A DNA stretch of 64,000 nucleotides from an uncultured bacterium (GTDB lineage Bacteria > Planctomycetota > UBA1135 > GCA-002686595), in NCBI GenBank assembly GCA_938075305.1, contig CALJGV010000036.1, positions 1 to 64,000 of the forward strand. Reading direction: 5' to 3'. Positions 44,377-53,245 of the stretch are shown in pieces. The notes beneath the pieces were generated by a model that saw nothing but the letters and a program-made list of their open reading frames with translations, was not told the DNA's origin and did not search any database. Made by a program: the position numbers and the translations under genes. Numbering within the stretch: the first letter of the stretch is position 1; the number at the start of each line of letters is the position of its first letter.

Positions 44377-46764
44377 TTACTTGCTCTCGGAGAGAGAGCG
44401 GAGGTACTTCTCGCGGAAGGAGTCGTCCTCGAAGAACCGCCGCCAGGGGCTCTGCTCCCAGGCCCGCGGACCGTTCCACCTCTCCGGGTCCCAGAGCTGG
44501 CTGGACTGCGAGGCCGCGTTGTTGGCATAGCCAAGTGCAGCCAGCATGGACTCGTCCTCAGTGCTCCTGCGTTGATCCTCGCGGAGGCCCTCCCCTGTCG
44601 CGGACTGCATCCAGGTCACCAGCGCCTTGCGCATCGCGAGGGCGCGATCTGGCTCTCCAAGGAGCAGGTCACGTTCGCACATGGGGTCCTCCGAGAGGTT
44701 GAAGAGCTCGGACTGCCCGGTGGTCCTGGGCTTCTCTCGCGATGCCTCGTGGTGGGGCTTGAGGTCCATCGTGAAGAGCCATTGCCCTGATCGGACCGCG
44801 CCGGAGAAGCCGTGAGCTCCGACCATGAAGCGCGGCTCCTCGAGGAACTCATCAGCCACCGCCTCCCTGAGGTCCCGCCCCGGGAAGTCCTCGTGCTCGA
44901 GGCCGCTCAGGGCGAGCAGTGAGCGGGAGATGTCGAGGTGCCGTACCGGGGCATCAAGCATCAGCCCACGCGGCCCCCCCTTCCAGGTCATGATGAGCGG
45001 GATCCGGGTGGTGCCGGGATAGAGGCCCGCGTGATTCCACCAGATGCCGTGCTCTCCGAAGGACTCTCCGTGATCTGCGGTGAAGGCCACCAGCCCGTCT
45101 CGCACCCGCGGGTGGTCGAGGACCTCGGCCAGGGCGCCGTCGAGATAGTCGACCTCGGCGCGGTACTGGGCGTAGGGATAGTCGACGTCCTGGAGGCCCT
45201 CGAGCCAGCCGGGGATCAGCCGCTTGTCGAGTTGCAGCGGCCGGTCTCCGAAGGGCTCGTGCCCGTCGTAGTACTTCCTGTCGAAGGGCTTGGGAGGGCC
45301 GTAGGGCTCGTGGGCATCGAACAGGTGGAGCCACGCGAAGACCGGGGCGCCCTCCGCTCCATCGATCCAATCCACGAGCCGCGAGATCGAGACCTCACCG
45401 TCTCGCTGGAGCCTGACTGGCCCCTCCATTCGGTCGAACCCCTGGCCCAGGCCGCTGTGCTGGTCGAGCAAGTGGAACGAGCTGGTCACGGCGAAGGTCT
45501 CATAGCCAGCCGCGGCGAACCTCTCTGCGAGGGTCTCGGCCGCGGGCGCGAGCCGGGCGCGGTTGGAGAGGATCCCGATGTCCCGCGGGTGCATGCCCGT
45601 CATCAGTGCCATGTGGGACGGGTTCGTGACGTTGGTCGAGGAGAGGCAGTTGCTGAACGCAACTCCCCTCGCCGCCAGCGCATCCAGGTGCGGAGTACTG
45701 ACGGGGGAGTTGGTGTTGAAGACCCCAACGTGATCTGCCCGGTGCGTGTCGGACGTGATCAGGAGGACTGTCGGCCCCGCCTGCCCTCGGCGACGAATCG
45801 CTGCCTCGCTGATGTACCCCACCGCGCAGTCTTCGCTGTCCGCGCGTTGCACAGAGACGTCCAGCGTCGCCGGTCCGGCGCCGGCCTCGGCGGCGGTGAA
45901 GCGCAGCGGGGCCCACTCGTCCTTCCCAACGGTGACCGAGCGTGTGCTTGTGTCTTGGCTTCCGCTAAGGGTCACCGTGAAGCGGAGGGCGGCCTTCCCG
46001 AGGAGGAACTCGGGGTCGCCAGCAACGTAGAGCTCAAGCGCTTCGCCCTCACTCAACTCGAGCGCAGCCGAGCGGGGGCTCTCGGAGGTGACGCTGATCG
46101 AGCGTCGGAGGAGGTCCCCGACCAAGCGTGTCGTGCCGCCGGGGTCTCCCGCGATGAGATAGCGAGAAAGGGGCTGTTCGACGAAGGAGACGCTCTGGGC
46201 GATGTCGACCGCGCATTGACCGGCGAACTCGACCTTGAATCGGTCCGCCTTGGGAAGCCCGATCCCCTGTCCGGGGAGCGTGAAGGTGACGACCTCGAGC
46301 CCGCCGGTGGCCTTGAACTCACCCCCTCTTGACCGAAAGACCGTCTTGCCGTCCCGCTTCAATTCCAGATGGACAATCTCCTTTGTGCCCTGGATCGCGG
46401 CGGCCTCGAGGACGACCTGGTTGAAGCCGTCGGCCTCTTGGGGGACCGGCCCCTCGATGGACGTCGCCTGACCTCTTCCCGTCAAGGACATCCCGCGCAG
46501 TGGCGCCTGCCCGCCGGAGGGGTCGGCCAGGTCCCGGCGTCCCACCTCACCCGCGGCTTGGCCCGACCACGGAAAGTCATTCCCGGCGGCCTCGAGGGTT
46601 GCAAGAAGCTGGGCGGTGTCGTCCGAGGGGGGCAGCGGCTCGAATTCGATGCGCGCAAATCCTCCGGGTCCGGTCGGTGCCGGGTCCGTGTCCCCGGCAC
46701 AGGACATGATGGCAAGCAAGGCCATCCCCACGAGGGAGACTCGGTCGAGCACGGCGCATTTCAT
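44377..46764 (-). CDS. Sulfatase-superfamily lipoprotein with Thr at the nucleophile position
   Basis: 795 residues. Lipoprotein signal ending at Cys22 (LLAIMSCAGD). An N-terminal beta-rich region (about 30-325) precedes the alkaline-phosphatase-fold sulfatase domain (about 330-700): metal site TSDTHRADHVG (338-347), nucleophile region VTNPSHMALMTG (379-390), and TADHGESFGEHG. Classical sulfatases read C/S-x-P-S-R, with Cys or Ser converted to formylglycine; here the position is Thr380 and the Arg is His384, so formylglycine chemistry is excluded. Thr nucleophiles occur in related phosphotransferases such as LtaS. Probably an envelope phosphodiesterase/phosphotransferase or non-classical sulfatase. 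Confidence 0.85.
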   Translation of the reverse strand: MKCAVLDRVSLVGMALLAIMSCAGDTDPAPTGPGGFARIEFEPLPPSDDTAQLLATLEAAGNDFPWSGQAAGEVGRRDLADPSGGQAPLRGMSLTGRGQATSIEGPVPQEADGFNQVVLEAAAIQGTKEIVHLELKRDGKTVFRSRGGEFKATGGLEVVTFTLPGQGIGLPKADRFKVEFAGQCAVDIAQSVSFVEQPLSRYLIAGDPGGTTRLVGDLLRRSISVTSESPRSAALELSEGEALELYVAGDPEFLLGKAALRFTVTLSGSQDTSTRSVTVGKDEWAPLRFTAAEAGAGPATLDVSVQRADSEDCAVGYISEAAIRRRGQAGPTVLLITSDTHRADHVGVFNTNSPVSTPHLDALAARGVAFSNCLSSTNVTNPSHMALMTGMHPRDIGILSNRARLAPAAETLAERFAAAGYETFAVTSSFHLLDQHSGLGQGFDRMEGPVRLQRDGEVSISRLVDWIDGAEGAPVFAWLHLFDAHEPYGPPKPFDRKYYDGHEPFGDRPLQLDKRLIPGWLEGLQDVDYPYAQYRAEVDYLDGALAEVLDHPRVRDGLVAFTADHGESFGEHGIWWNHAGLYPGTTRIPLIMTWKGGPRGLMLDAPVRHLDISRSLLALSGLEHEDFPGRDLREAVADEFLEEPRFMVGAHGFSGAVRSGQWLFTMDLKPHHEASREKPRTTGQSELFNLSEDPMCERDLLLGEPDRALAMRKALVTWMQSATGEGLREDQRRSTEDESMLAALGYANNAASQSSQLWDPERWNGPRAWEQSPWRRFFEDDSFREKYLRSLSESK

Positions 46765-47069
46765 GGTCGAAGTATCTCTCGCTCAGGCCCCCCGGGCGAT
46801 CAAAAAAAATGGCGGCTTCAGGATGGGGTGCCGTCCAGCACTCGGGGCCCTGGAGGCCACTGCTGGGGTCCGGTTGGGTCGTCCTCAATTGGTGGTCGGT
46901 CCGGGGTACTCCATCGTCAGGCATCGGAGCCTCGAGCGACCTGACTCACCTCGGGCCTCTCTCGGGACCCACGCCCGGTCCACAGCGTCGCCCCGAGCTC
47001 GATCCGGCGAGCTCCACCGAGAGGCCCCTTGGCCTGGCCAACTCGCCGCGCAGGCCGGTCTTGCGGCGT
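46765..47069. other. Intergenic region upstream of the sulfatase-like gene
   Basis: 305 nt between the sulfatase start (minus) and the stop of a methyltransferase (minus). It holds an A8 run at 46801-46808, unusual for this window and probably part of the sulfatase promoter region. I see no gene. Confidence 0.4.
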
Positions 47070-47882
47070 TCAGGGGCGGCGCTTGAGGACCAGGATGGTG
47101 TCGAATTGCCGGTCGGAGAGCGTCTGGGGCTCCTCGATCTCGTAGTGGAAGTCGTAGGTCTCCACGTGCTCGAACTCAGGCACCGCGCGGAGCATGCGCA
47201 GGACCTGCGCCGCGTCGTAGGTGCGGAACTCCCAGGTGGTGCGGGATCGCCGCTCCTCACCGCTCTCGACGACTCGCATTCGGGCCTCGACTCTCTCCCG
47301 TCGCCTTGTCTTGTCAGGCGGCCAGGTGGTCACTGTGCAATCCACCTCCGCGCCGCCCCGCTCGACCGTCCAGCGCTCATGGGCCTTGCGCGAGGCTCCG
47401 TACCTGGAGAGGTGAAGACCGAGGAGGTAGATCCCGCCGGGGCGCAGGGCCCGCGCCACGGCGCGCAGGTGGCTGCGGGCGTCGCGTTCGCTGAGCAGGT
47501 ACTTGAAGGTGCTCACGAGGCAGTGGGCGAGGTCGAAGGTCCCCGGAGTCTCGAAGGTCGCCATGTCGTCCTGGACCACGGTCCCGGCGAGCCCCGCCGA
47601 GCGCAGCCGCTCACGGCTGTAGCGCACCATGGCCCCCCCAAGATCAAACCCCCGGACCCGCCAGCCCCGTTCGGCCATGGCGGCGAGCAGCCGGCCCGAT
47701 CCACAGGCCGGCTCCAGGACTCTCCTGCCGCGGCCCGGGGTGGCGTGGCGCTCGTGCGCGGCCTCGAGGAAGGCGGCCTCGAGGTCGGTGTCCACGTCGT
47801 AGATGGCGTCGTAGTACCTGGGGGTCTCGTACCAGTCGAGGTCCTCGTAGCGCTTGGCCTTGCCTCTGGTGGTGGGCGTCAT
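47070..47882 (-). CDS. Class I SAM-dependent methyltransferase
   Basis: 270 residues. Core fold: RVLEPACGSGRLLAAMAERGWRVRGFDLGGAMV (motif I and following acidic residue), VVQDDMATFETPGTFDLAHCLVSTFKYL (motifs II-III) and ALRPGGIYLLGLHL. The N-terminus WYETPRYYDAIYD is common to small-molecule or tail methyltransferases of this broad group, so the substrate cannot be named. Start ATG 47882 overlaps the stop of the ApaH-like phosphatase by 4 bp, coupling the two. Confidence 0.85.
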   Translation of the reverse strand: MTPTTRGKAKRYEDLDWYETPRYYDAIYDVDTDLEAAFLEAAHERHATPGRGRRVLEPACGSGRLLAAMAERGWRVRGFDLGGAMVRYSRERLRSAGLAGTVVQDDMATFETPGTFDLAHCLVSTFKYLLSERDARSHLRAVARALRPGGIYLLGLHLSRYGASRKAHERWTVERGGAEVDCTVTTWPPDKTRRRERVEARMRVVESGEERRSRTTWEFRTYDAAQVLRMLRAVPEFEHVETYDFHYEIEEPQTLSDRQFDTILVLKRRP

Positions 47883-48604
47883 GACCCCGCGTGCCAGCGC
47901 TGGCGGGCCGCCACGCTGACGATGCGGTCCTCCTCGGGGATCCAGGCGGTGAGCTCCCCGCCGTAGACGCAGCCCGTGTCCAGCCCGCGGGTACGCTCGA
48001 GTTCGACCAGCCCACGCCGGGCCCAGTGCCCAAACACAACGGTTCGGGTCTCCGAAGTGCGGGCCCGCCAGAAGTGATCCCAGGGCCGGAACGGGTCCCC
48101 CGGGGCGGGCCAGTCGCTCTCGGGCTGCGCCCCCGTGGAGTCACAGTGGCGGGCACGGAGCGCGAACTCAACGGCCTCGTCCTCGGCGTCCAGGAGGTCC
48201 CTCCCCGTGAGGAGTGGCACCGGGTCAATCCAGGCGGGGTGGATCCCTGCGTGGAGGCAGATCACATCCTCCCAGCCCAGCACCAGGGGTTGCTGCTCGA
48301 GCCAGGCGAGGAGATTCTCGCCGTCCGGGGCGGCGAGGAGCGCCTCCAGGGTGGTCCGGCGGCCCCTCCAGGAGGGGTCGTGCCACTGGCGGAGCATGTG
48401 CACGTCATGGTTCCCCAGGACCGGCTCTGCGCCCAGGTCCCGGCACAGGCGGACGCACCCCACGGAGTCGGGACCCCGGTTCACGAGGTCTCCGACGGGG
48501 TGGAGGGTGTCCCCTGCGGGGTCGTAGCCCACCTTGGCGAGCAGGGCCTCGAACTCCTCCCTGCACCCCTGGAGGTCCCCGATGAAGATGCGCCGGCCGG
48601 TCAT
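47879..48604 (-). CDS. ApaH-like metallophosphoesterase (diadenosine tetraphosphatase family)
   Basis: 241 residues. Calcineurin-type metallophosphoesterase motifs: FIGDLQGCREEF (the usual GDxHG is GDLQG here), VGDLVNRGPDS, LGNHDVHML, CLHAGIHPAW and VVFGHWA. The order and spacing match ApaH, which splits Ap4A symmetrically to two ADP; the GDLQG variant is also known in ApaH. Probably removes alarmone Ap4A or decaps Np4-RNA. Divergent from the 53-residue basic protein gene. Confidence 0.9.
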   Translation of the reverse strand: MTGRRIFIGDLQGCREEFEALLAKVGYDPAGDTLHPVGDLVNRGPDSVGCVRLCRDLGAEPVLGNHDVHMLRQWHDPSWRGRRTTLEALLAAPDGENLLAWLEQQPLVLGWEDVICLHAGIHPAWIDPVPLLTGRDLLDAEDEAVEFALRARHCDSTGAQPESDWPAPGDPFRPWDHFWRARTSETRTVVFGHWARRGLVELERTRGLDTGCVYGGELTAWIPEEDRIVSVAARQRWHAGS

Positions 48605-48721
48605 ACCCGCAGTCTACGGCCTGGGATCTTCCAGCCCGAGGGCTCTCGACACGGGGCGGTCCCCTTCCTACTCTCTTTGGCCGCGTTCGCCCCGGATGCC
48701 CCGGAGCGGCGGTTCAAAGCT

Positions 48722-48883
48722 ATGGCCAAGTCACAGTTCAAAGCAGGCGGCCCCACCCGTGGCCGCCGTCGTGTCCGCAAGATCGGCATGGGGTCAGGCA
48801 AGTTCCTGCTGGCCCGTAAGGACGCCCGCAAGGGTGTCGTCCTCTCCAAGGCGGAGAAGGGCGAAGCAGAAGCCAAGAGCTGA
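48722..48883 (+). CDS. Small basic protein (53 residues), possibly ribosome- or nucleic-acid-associated
   Basis: MAKSQFKAGGPTRGRRRV begins a 53-residue protein with nine Lys and seven Arg (30% basic), no Cys and few bulky hydrophobics; it ends in a Lys/Glu/Ala-rich tail. Composition and length resemble small ribosomal or rRNA-binding proteins, but no family is recognised. ATG 48722 is chosen because the residues before it are unlike protein and would overlap the divergent ApaH-like gene. It lies 17 nt upstream of the EamA fusion gene. Confidence 0.62.
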   Translation: MAKSQFKAGGPTRGRRRVRKIGMGSGKFLLARKDARKGVVLSKAEKGEAEAKS

Positions 48884-48900
48884 TCGAGGCGCCGACGAGC

Positions 48901-51129
48901 GTGTCCACAGCTGCGCTCACCTGCGCCCTCGCCGCCGCCGCCAGCTGGGCGGTCGCTTCGGTCTCCATCAGCCGCGTCCTCGCACGCGGCGACGTCAGCC
49001 CCGCTGCCGCCAACCTGTTCAAGAACGGGGTGGCGGCGAGCTGCTTTCTGGTCCTCGCGCTCGCCGGGGGGGGCCGCTGGCCCGTGGGGGACGCGTGGCT
49101 GTGGCTCTTCGGGTCGGGGCTCCTCGGCTTCGCCGTCTCGGACACCCTCTACTTCGCGGCCTTCCGACGCTGCGGCGTGCAGACCGCGGCGACGGTGATG
49201 CTGCTCAACGTCCCGATCGCGACGCTGCTCGCCGTGCCGCTCGCCGGGGACGTCCTCGACGTACGCCTCGCGGGCTTCATGGCCCTCGTCCTCGCGGGGG
49301 TCCTGCTGGTGACCCTCGACCGTAGCGGGGCGAGCGACGGGGAGGGCCACCTCAACCCGAAGGGGAAGCGGGTCCTCGGCGTGCTCCTCGCGGTGGGCGC
49401 TGCGACGGCCATCGGCACCGCGGTCCCTCTGGGTCGTGGGCGCTTCGACGAGGTCGACGTCTTCACCGGCGGCTTCGTGCGGCTCCTCGGGGGCGCCTGC
49501 GGTGCGCTCCCCATCGCGCTCCTCTCCGGTCTGGGCCGGACCAGCACTCCGGTCAGGGAGCTCCGCCGTCTCGTGGAGCCGATGCTCGTCGCCCCGGGGC
49601 CGTCCTCGGTCTGGGGCAAGGCCTCGCTCATCGGGGTCGGCAGCGCCGTCCTCGGGCTCTTGCCGTACCACTACGCCATGCGGGAGCTCCCGGGCGGGCT
49701 CGCGGCGGTCCTGTTCAGCTCCACGCCGCTCTTCACCCTGCCGCTCTGCCTGTGGATCGGGCAGCGGGTCGGGTGGCTCTCGGTCCTCGGCACGGGCGTC
49801 GGCTTCGCGGGGGTGGCGGCGATCCTCCTGGGGGCAGGCGCCTCGGGGGCGGCGGAGGGGACCACCCGCGTCCGCCTGGAGGTGGAGCTGGTGCCGTTCG
49901 CGAGCCCCACCAGCGCGCGCTTCCCCGCCTTCGTGGAGGGCGGCGGGGCGCTCGACGGGGAGGCTGGCGCCGCGGTGCCCCCCGCGGTGCCCCCTGCGGT
50001 GACCACGGCGCGCGCGGCCCGGGGGGGCGACAGCACCTTCAGGCTCGTGCTCATCGGCGACCTGGACCCCTCGTCCCCGTCCGAGCGGACGGTCACCATG
50101 GAGTCGTCCGAAGGGGACCCCGAGGCGCGGCGCTACTTCGTCAACTGGGCGGACATCCCCAGGGCCGCGCGCCTGAGCTCGGGGGCCCTCCTCGCCGCGA
50201 CCCTCGAGCGGCTCGGTGATTCCACCTACGCCTACGGCGTGCGGCTGACCCTCGAGGAGGACGGGCCGCCCGGTCGCGACCTGGGCTGGCTCCACGAGGA
50301 CCGTCAGCCGGTGGAGCATGGCTTCGTCTCCTTGCTCCCGCAGCCCACCGGCGGCGCGCTCTGCGTGTGGCTCGATGGCCGCGCGGGCGGGGAGGTTGAC
50401 CATGGCTCCGGCCACGGCGCAGGCGGGATGCAGCTGCGCGCCCGGACCCTCGACGCGGGCGGCGCCCTGGGCCCGGAGCAGCTGCTCGACGACCTCGTCT
50501 GTGACTGTTGTCCCACCGACGCGGTGGCCCTGGCCGACGGGTCGTCCGTGGTGGTCTATCGCAACCGGACCGAGGACGAGGTCCGCGACATCTGGACGGT
50601 CCGCCGGGCTCCGGACGGCAGCTGGAGCGAACCGCGCCCGGTGTATCAGGACCTGTGGCGCATCGCGGGCTGTCCGGTCAACGGCCCCGCCGTCGCCGCG
50701 GAGGGGATGACCGTGGCCAGCGCCTGGTACACCGAGGGTGCGGCCGGGGGAGCGCCCCGTGTGCTGGTGGCGTTCTCCACGGACGGTGGGCTGCGCTACT
50801 CGCGTCCCATGGAGGTCGCGGCGGGGCTGGCGCTCGGCCGCGTGGACATCGCCCCTGGGGGGGCGGGCGCCTTCGTGGTGACCTACCTCGTCGCTCCAGA
50901 CGGAGAGCCGGCGCGATGGACCGCCCGGGTCGTGTCTCCGGGTCAGGACGTGGGGCCGCCGGTGGAGATCGCCGGCGTGGACCCGGGTCGACGGAGCGGA
51001 CGGTTGAGCCTCGCCGCGCACCCCGCCCAGCCCGGGACGCTCCACGCGATCTGGACGGTGGAGGACGGGGTCCAGGCCGCCCAGCTGCGGGTCCTGCCGC
51101 TCCCCGCCGCGGCGCCGGCGGCGCGCTGA
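48901..51129 (+). CDS. EamA/DMT transporter fused to a secreted-type beta-propeller
   Basis: 742 residues from GTG 48901 (GAGG about 10 nt upstream). Residues about 1-315 hold ten hydrophobic segments in two five-helix EamA repeats, a drug/metabolite-type transporter. Residues about 400-742 match a sialidase-like propeller otherwise found as a secreted protein: YFVNWADIP, EHGFVSLLPQ, VCDCCPTDAVALADG, VYRNRTEDEVRDI, GCPVNGPAVAAEG. With N-in topology of EamA the propeller would face the cytoplasm, opposite to its secreted relatives, which contain disulfide-prone CDCC. Either helix number differs, or a start/stop between two genes was lost. The frame is continuous with no compositional break. 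Confidence 0.8.
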   Translation: MSTAALTCALAAAASWAVASVSISRVLARGDVSPAAANLFKNGVAASCFLVLALAGGGRWPVGDAWLWLFGSGLLGFAVSDTLYFAAFRRCGVQTAATVMLLNVPIATLLAVPLAGDVLDVRLAGFMALVLAGVLLVTLDRSGASDGEGHLNPKGKRVLGVLLAVGAATAIGTAVPLGRGRFDEVDVFTGGFVRLLGGACGALPIALLSGLGRTSTPVRELRRLVEPMLVAPGPSSVWGKASLIGVGSAVLGLLPYHYAMRELPGGLAAVLFSSTPLFTLPLCLWIGQRVGWLSVLGTGVGFAGVAAILLGAGASGAAEGTTRVRLEVELVPFASPTSARFPAFVEGGGALDGEAGAAVPPAVPPAVTTARAARGGDSTFRLVLIGDLDPSSPSERTVTMESSEGDPEARRYFVNWADIPRAARLSSGALLAATLERLGDSTYAYGVRLTLEEDGPPGRDLGWLHEDRQPVEHGFVSLLPQPTGGALCVWLDGRAGGEVDHGSGHGAGGMQLRARTLDAGGALGPEQLLDDLVCDCCPTDAVALADGSSVVVYRNRTEDEVRDIWTVRRAPDGSWSEPRPVYQDLWRIAGCPVNGPAVAAEGMTVASAWYTEGAAGGAPRVLVAFSTDGGLRYSRPMEVAAGLALGRVDIAPGGAGAFVVTYLVAPDGEPARWTARVVSPGQDVGPPVEIAGVDPGRRSGRLSLAAHPAQPGTLHAIWTVEDGVQAAQLRVLPLPAAAPAAR

Positions 51130-51139
51130 GGCGCCCGGG

Positions 51140-53245
51140 TCAGGGCGTGCGCTCGGCGGCGCTCCGGCGGGGTGGGATGAGGAACAGCGCCACGCCTGGG
51201 ATCGCTGCCCAGGGGGCGTACGCGAACCAGGGCTCGCTGGTGAAGCTGAGGTGATCCGCCGTGCCGAGGACCAGGAGCCCGTTGTAGCCGATGTGCAGGA
51301 TCATGGCGGGGAGGACGCTCCGCGAGCGGAGGGCGATCAGCGCCAGCAGGGCGCCCAGGATTCCGGTGGGGAGCAGCCGGTAGACCGACGCGTGGACGAG
51401 CGCGAAGTAGAGGGCCTGCCAGAAGACGATCCTCTTCCAGGTGAAGTCGCGCTTCATCGCGCTCAGCAGGGCGCCGCGGAAGACCAGCTCCTCGAAGATG
51501 CCGGGGGACAGGGCGAAGAAGAAGAACAGCCACATGGGGCCTGAGCTCCCCATGATCGCCTCCAGCTCGATCCCGCCCTCGGCCGCTCCCGGCGGCAGGG
51601 GCAGGACCTCGGACTGCCACTCCAGGAGCCGGTGGGCCCCCTTGGCCAGAGCCGGGACCAGGAGCAGGGCTCCGAGGGCGTGGGACGGCCTGGGTAGGCG
51701 CAGCCCGAGGGCCTGCATGAGGCGGCGCGGCTCACCCCGGTCCCTGGGGGCGGTCCACCCGATGGCGAGGGCGAGCGCCGGCAGCAGCATCCAGAAGGTG
51801 AACCAGAGCCCGGCGTCCAGGTCGAGCCGCTGCACGCTCATGGCGATCAGGTACACGCTCATGACCACCACGAAGCCCCAGCGGACGCCGTGCCTTCCGC
51901 CGGCCTGGAGCAGGTGGGCCTCGCTCTGTCGGTCGCCGCCGCCGCCGAGCACCCGCTCGGCGTCCAGCACGCTCCCCAGCCGGGCCACCGCGAGCCAGGT
52001 CCAGCCGAGGTGGGAGACCATGACCAGGGCGGCGAGCGGCAGCTTCAGGTCCCCCTCGAGTCCCTCTCGCAGGGCGAGGGCGGAGCCAGAGAAGGGGACC
52101 ATGGCCCAGAGGGCCGTGAGGGAGACCTCCGGGCGCAGCACGATCGCCGTGGGGATCACCACCAGGAGGGTCACCGGGAAGATGAGCAGCTGTCCCTCCC
52201 GGAAGGTCCGGGCGCCGCCGCACACCAGGCACAGCACGGCGCAGAGGAGCAGGGCGGCGGGGAGCTCGACGACCAGCGACGCCAGCCGTCCGTAGGCGAT
52301 CCCGCTGGCTCCGCCGTCCATGCCTTCCAGGTCCATCAGCCCGGAGGCTGCGCAGACGAGGAGGCTCCCCAGGTTCATGGCCAGGGTCGCGCAGCCCGCG
52401 ACGAAGACCGTCAGGAGCTTGCCCATGGCGATCGATCGGTGGGGGACCGGCTGAACCAGGAGGGTCTCGAGGGTGCCCGCCTCGCGCTCCCCGGCGAAGA
52501 CCGCGAGCGCCGCGTAGGCGCCGCCGGAGATGAGCACGAGCAGCACGACGAAGGGCAGCCACATCCCGAGGCGGGCGCCGCTGGCGTCGGCTTCGGAGGC
52601 CACGTCCGTGCTCAGGGGGGCGAGCCCTGCGGCCGGATCTCCACCGAGCAGGTGCTCGCGCCGCTCGGCCGCCATGTCCTCGCCCAGCGCGCGCAGGGCG
52701 GTCCGGGCGCGGCCCATGGCCTCCCGGGCGTCGTCTCGCTTGACGTCGAACCAGAGATCGAAGGACGTGCGGAGGAGGTCCGGCGAGGGACCGTCCGCCG
52801 TGGCGACGATCAGCACGTCGAAGGGGCTGCCCTCTTCGTCGGCAGGGGGAGGCCCTTCCTCCGGGCTCTCGCCCTGCTCGGCATCCGCTGCGGCGGACGG
52901 TGAGCCAAAGGTGGAGCGCAGCATCTCCCGCGCGACCTCGCGGGCGGCGTCCTCGTCATCGCTGCGGAGCTCGGAGGCGTCCACCTCGGTCAGGGTGATG
53001 GGGCCCTGGTCCACGAGCCCCGCGAGGAACGCCTCCTCCGTCGCGGGGTCGGCGGAGGAGAGGTCCAGGAGGGCCCGCACCGTGCGCTCCGACATGGTCT
53101 CCTCGCCGACCGCCTTGAGCGCGCCCGTCCCCCAGAAGAGCAGGGGATAGAGCAGCGCCGGGAGGACGATCGCCGAGAAGAGGGCGCGTCGGTCCCGGGC
53201 GAGCTGGAGGAGCTCGACCCGGAGGACGTCAAGGGACGTCTTCAA
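51140..53245 (-). CDS. NatB-like ABC permease fused to a CPBP intramembrane protease
   Basis: 701 residues from TTG 53245, overlapping the ATPase stop as TTGA. The first ~430 residues are an ABC-2 exporter permease: one helix (LFSAIVLPALLYPLLFWG), a ~200-residue extracytoplasmic domain, then a helix cluster with GEREAGTLETLLVQPV, a typical NatB/YhaP motif. The C-terminal ~220 residues are a CPBP/CAAX protease with all three motifs: EELVFRG, FALVHAS and HIGYNG, so proteolysis is plausible. Such fusions occur in Planctomycetota (recollection). Works with the ATPase and second permease. Confidence 0.87.
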   Translation of the reverse strand: MKTSLDVLRVELLQLARDRRALFSAIVLPALLYPLLFWGTGALKAVGEETMSERTVRALLDLSSADPATEEAFLAGLVDQGPITLTEVDASELRSDDEDAAREVAREMLRSTFGSPSAAADAEQGESPEEGPPPADEEGSPFDVLIVATADGPSPDLLRTSFDLWFDVKRDDAREAMGRARTALRALGEDMAAERREHLLGGDPAAGLAPLSTDVASEADASGARLGMWLPFVVLLVLISGGAYAALAVFAGEREAGTLETLLVQPVPHRSIAMGKLLTVFVAGCATLAMNLGSLLVCAASGLMDLEGMDGGASGIAYGRLASLVVELPAALLLCAVLCLVCGGARTFREGQLLIFPVTLLVVIPTAIVLRPEVSLTALWAMVPFSGSALALREGLEGDLKLPLAALVMVSHLGWTWLAVARLGSVLDAERVLGGGGDRQSEAHLLQAGGRHGVRWGFVVVMSVYLIAMSVQRLDLDAGLWFTFWMLLPALALAIGWTAPRDRGEPRRLMQALGLRLPRPSHALGALLLVPALAKGAHRLLEWQSEVLPLPPGAAEGGIELEAIMGSSGPMWLFFFFALSPGIFEELVFRGALLSAMKRDFTWKRIVFWQALYFALVHASVYRLLPTGILGALLALIALRSRSVLPAMILHIGYNGLLVLGTADHLSFTSEPWFAYAPWAAIPGVALFLIPPRRSAAERTP

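Noticed and set aside
46801..46809. Rho-independent terminator U-tract
   Set aside because: The A-run has no adjacent hairpin in either direction and lies just upstream of the sulfatase-like gene, where a promoter is expected.
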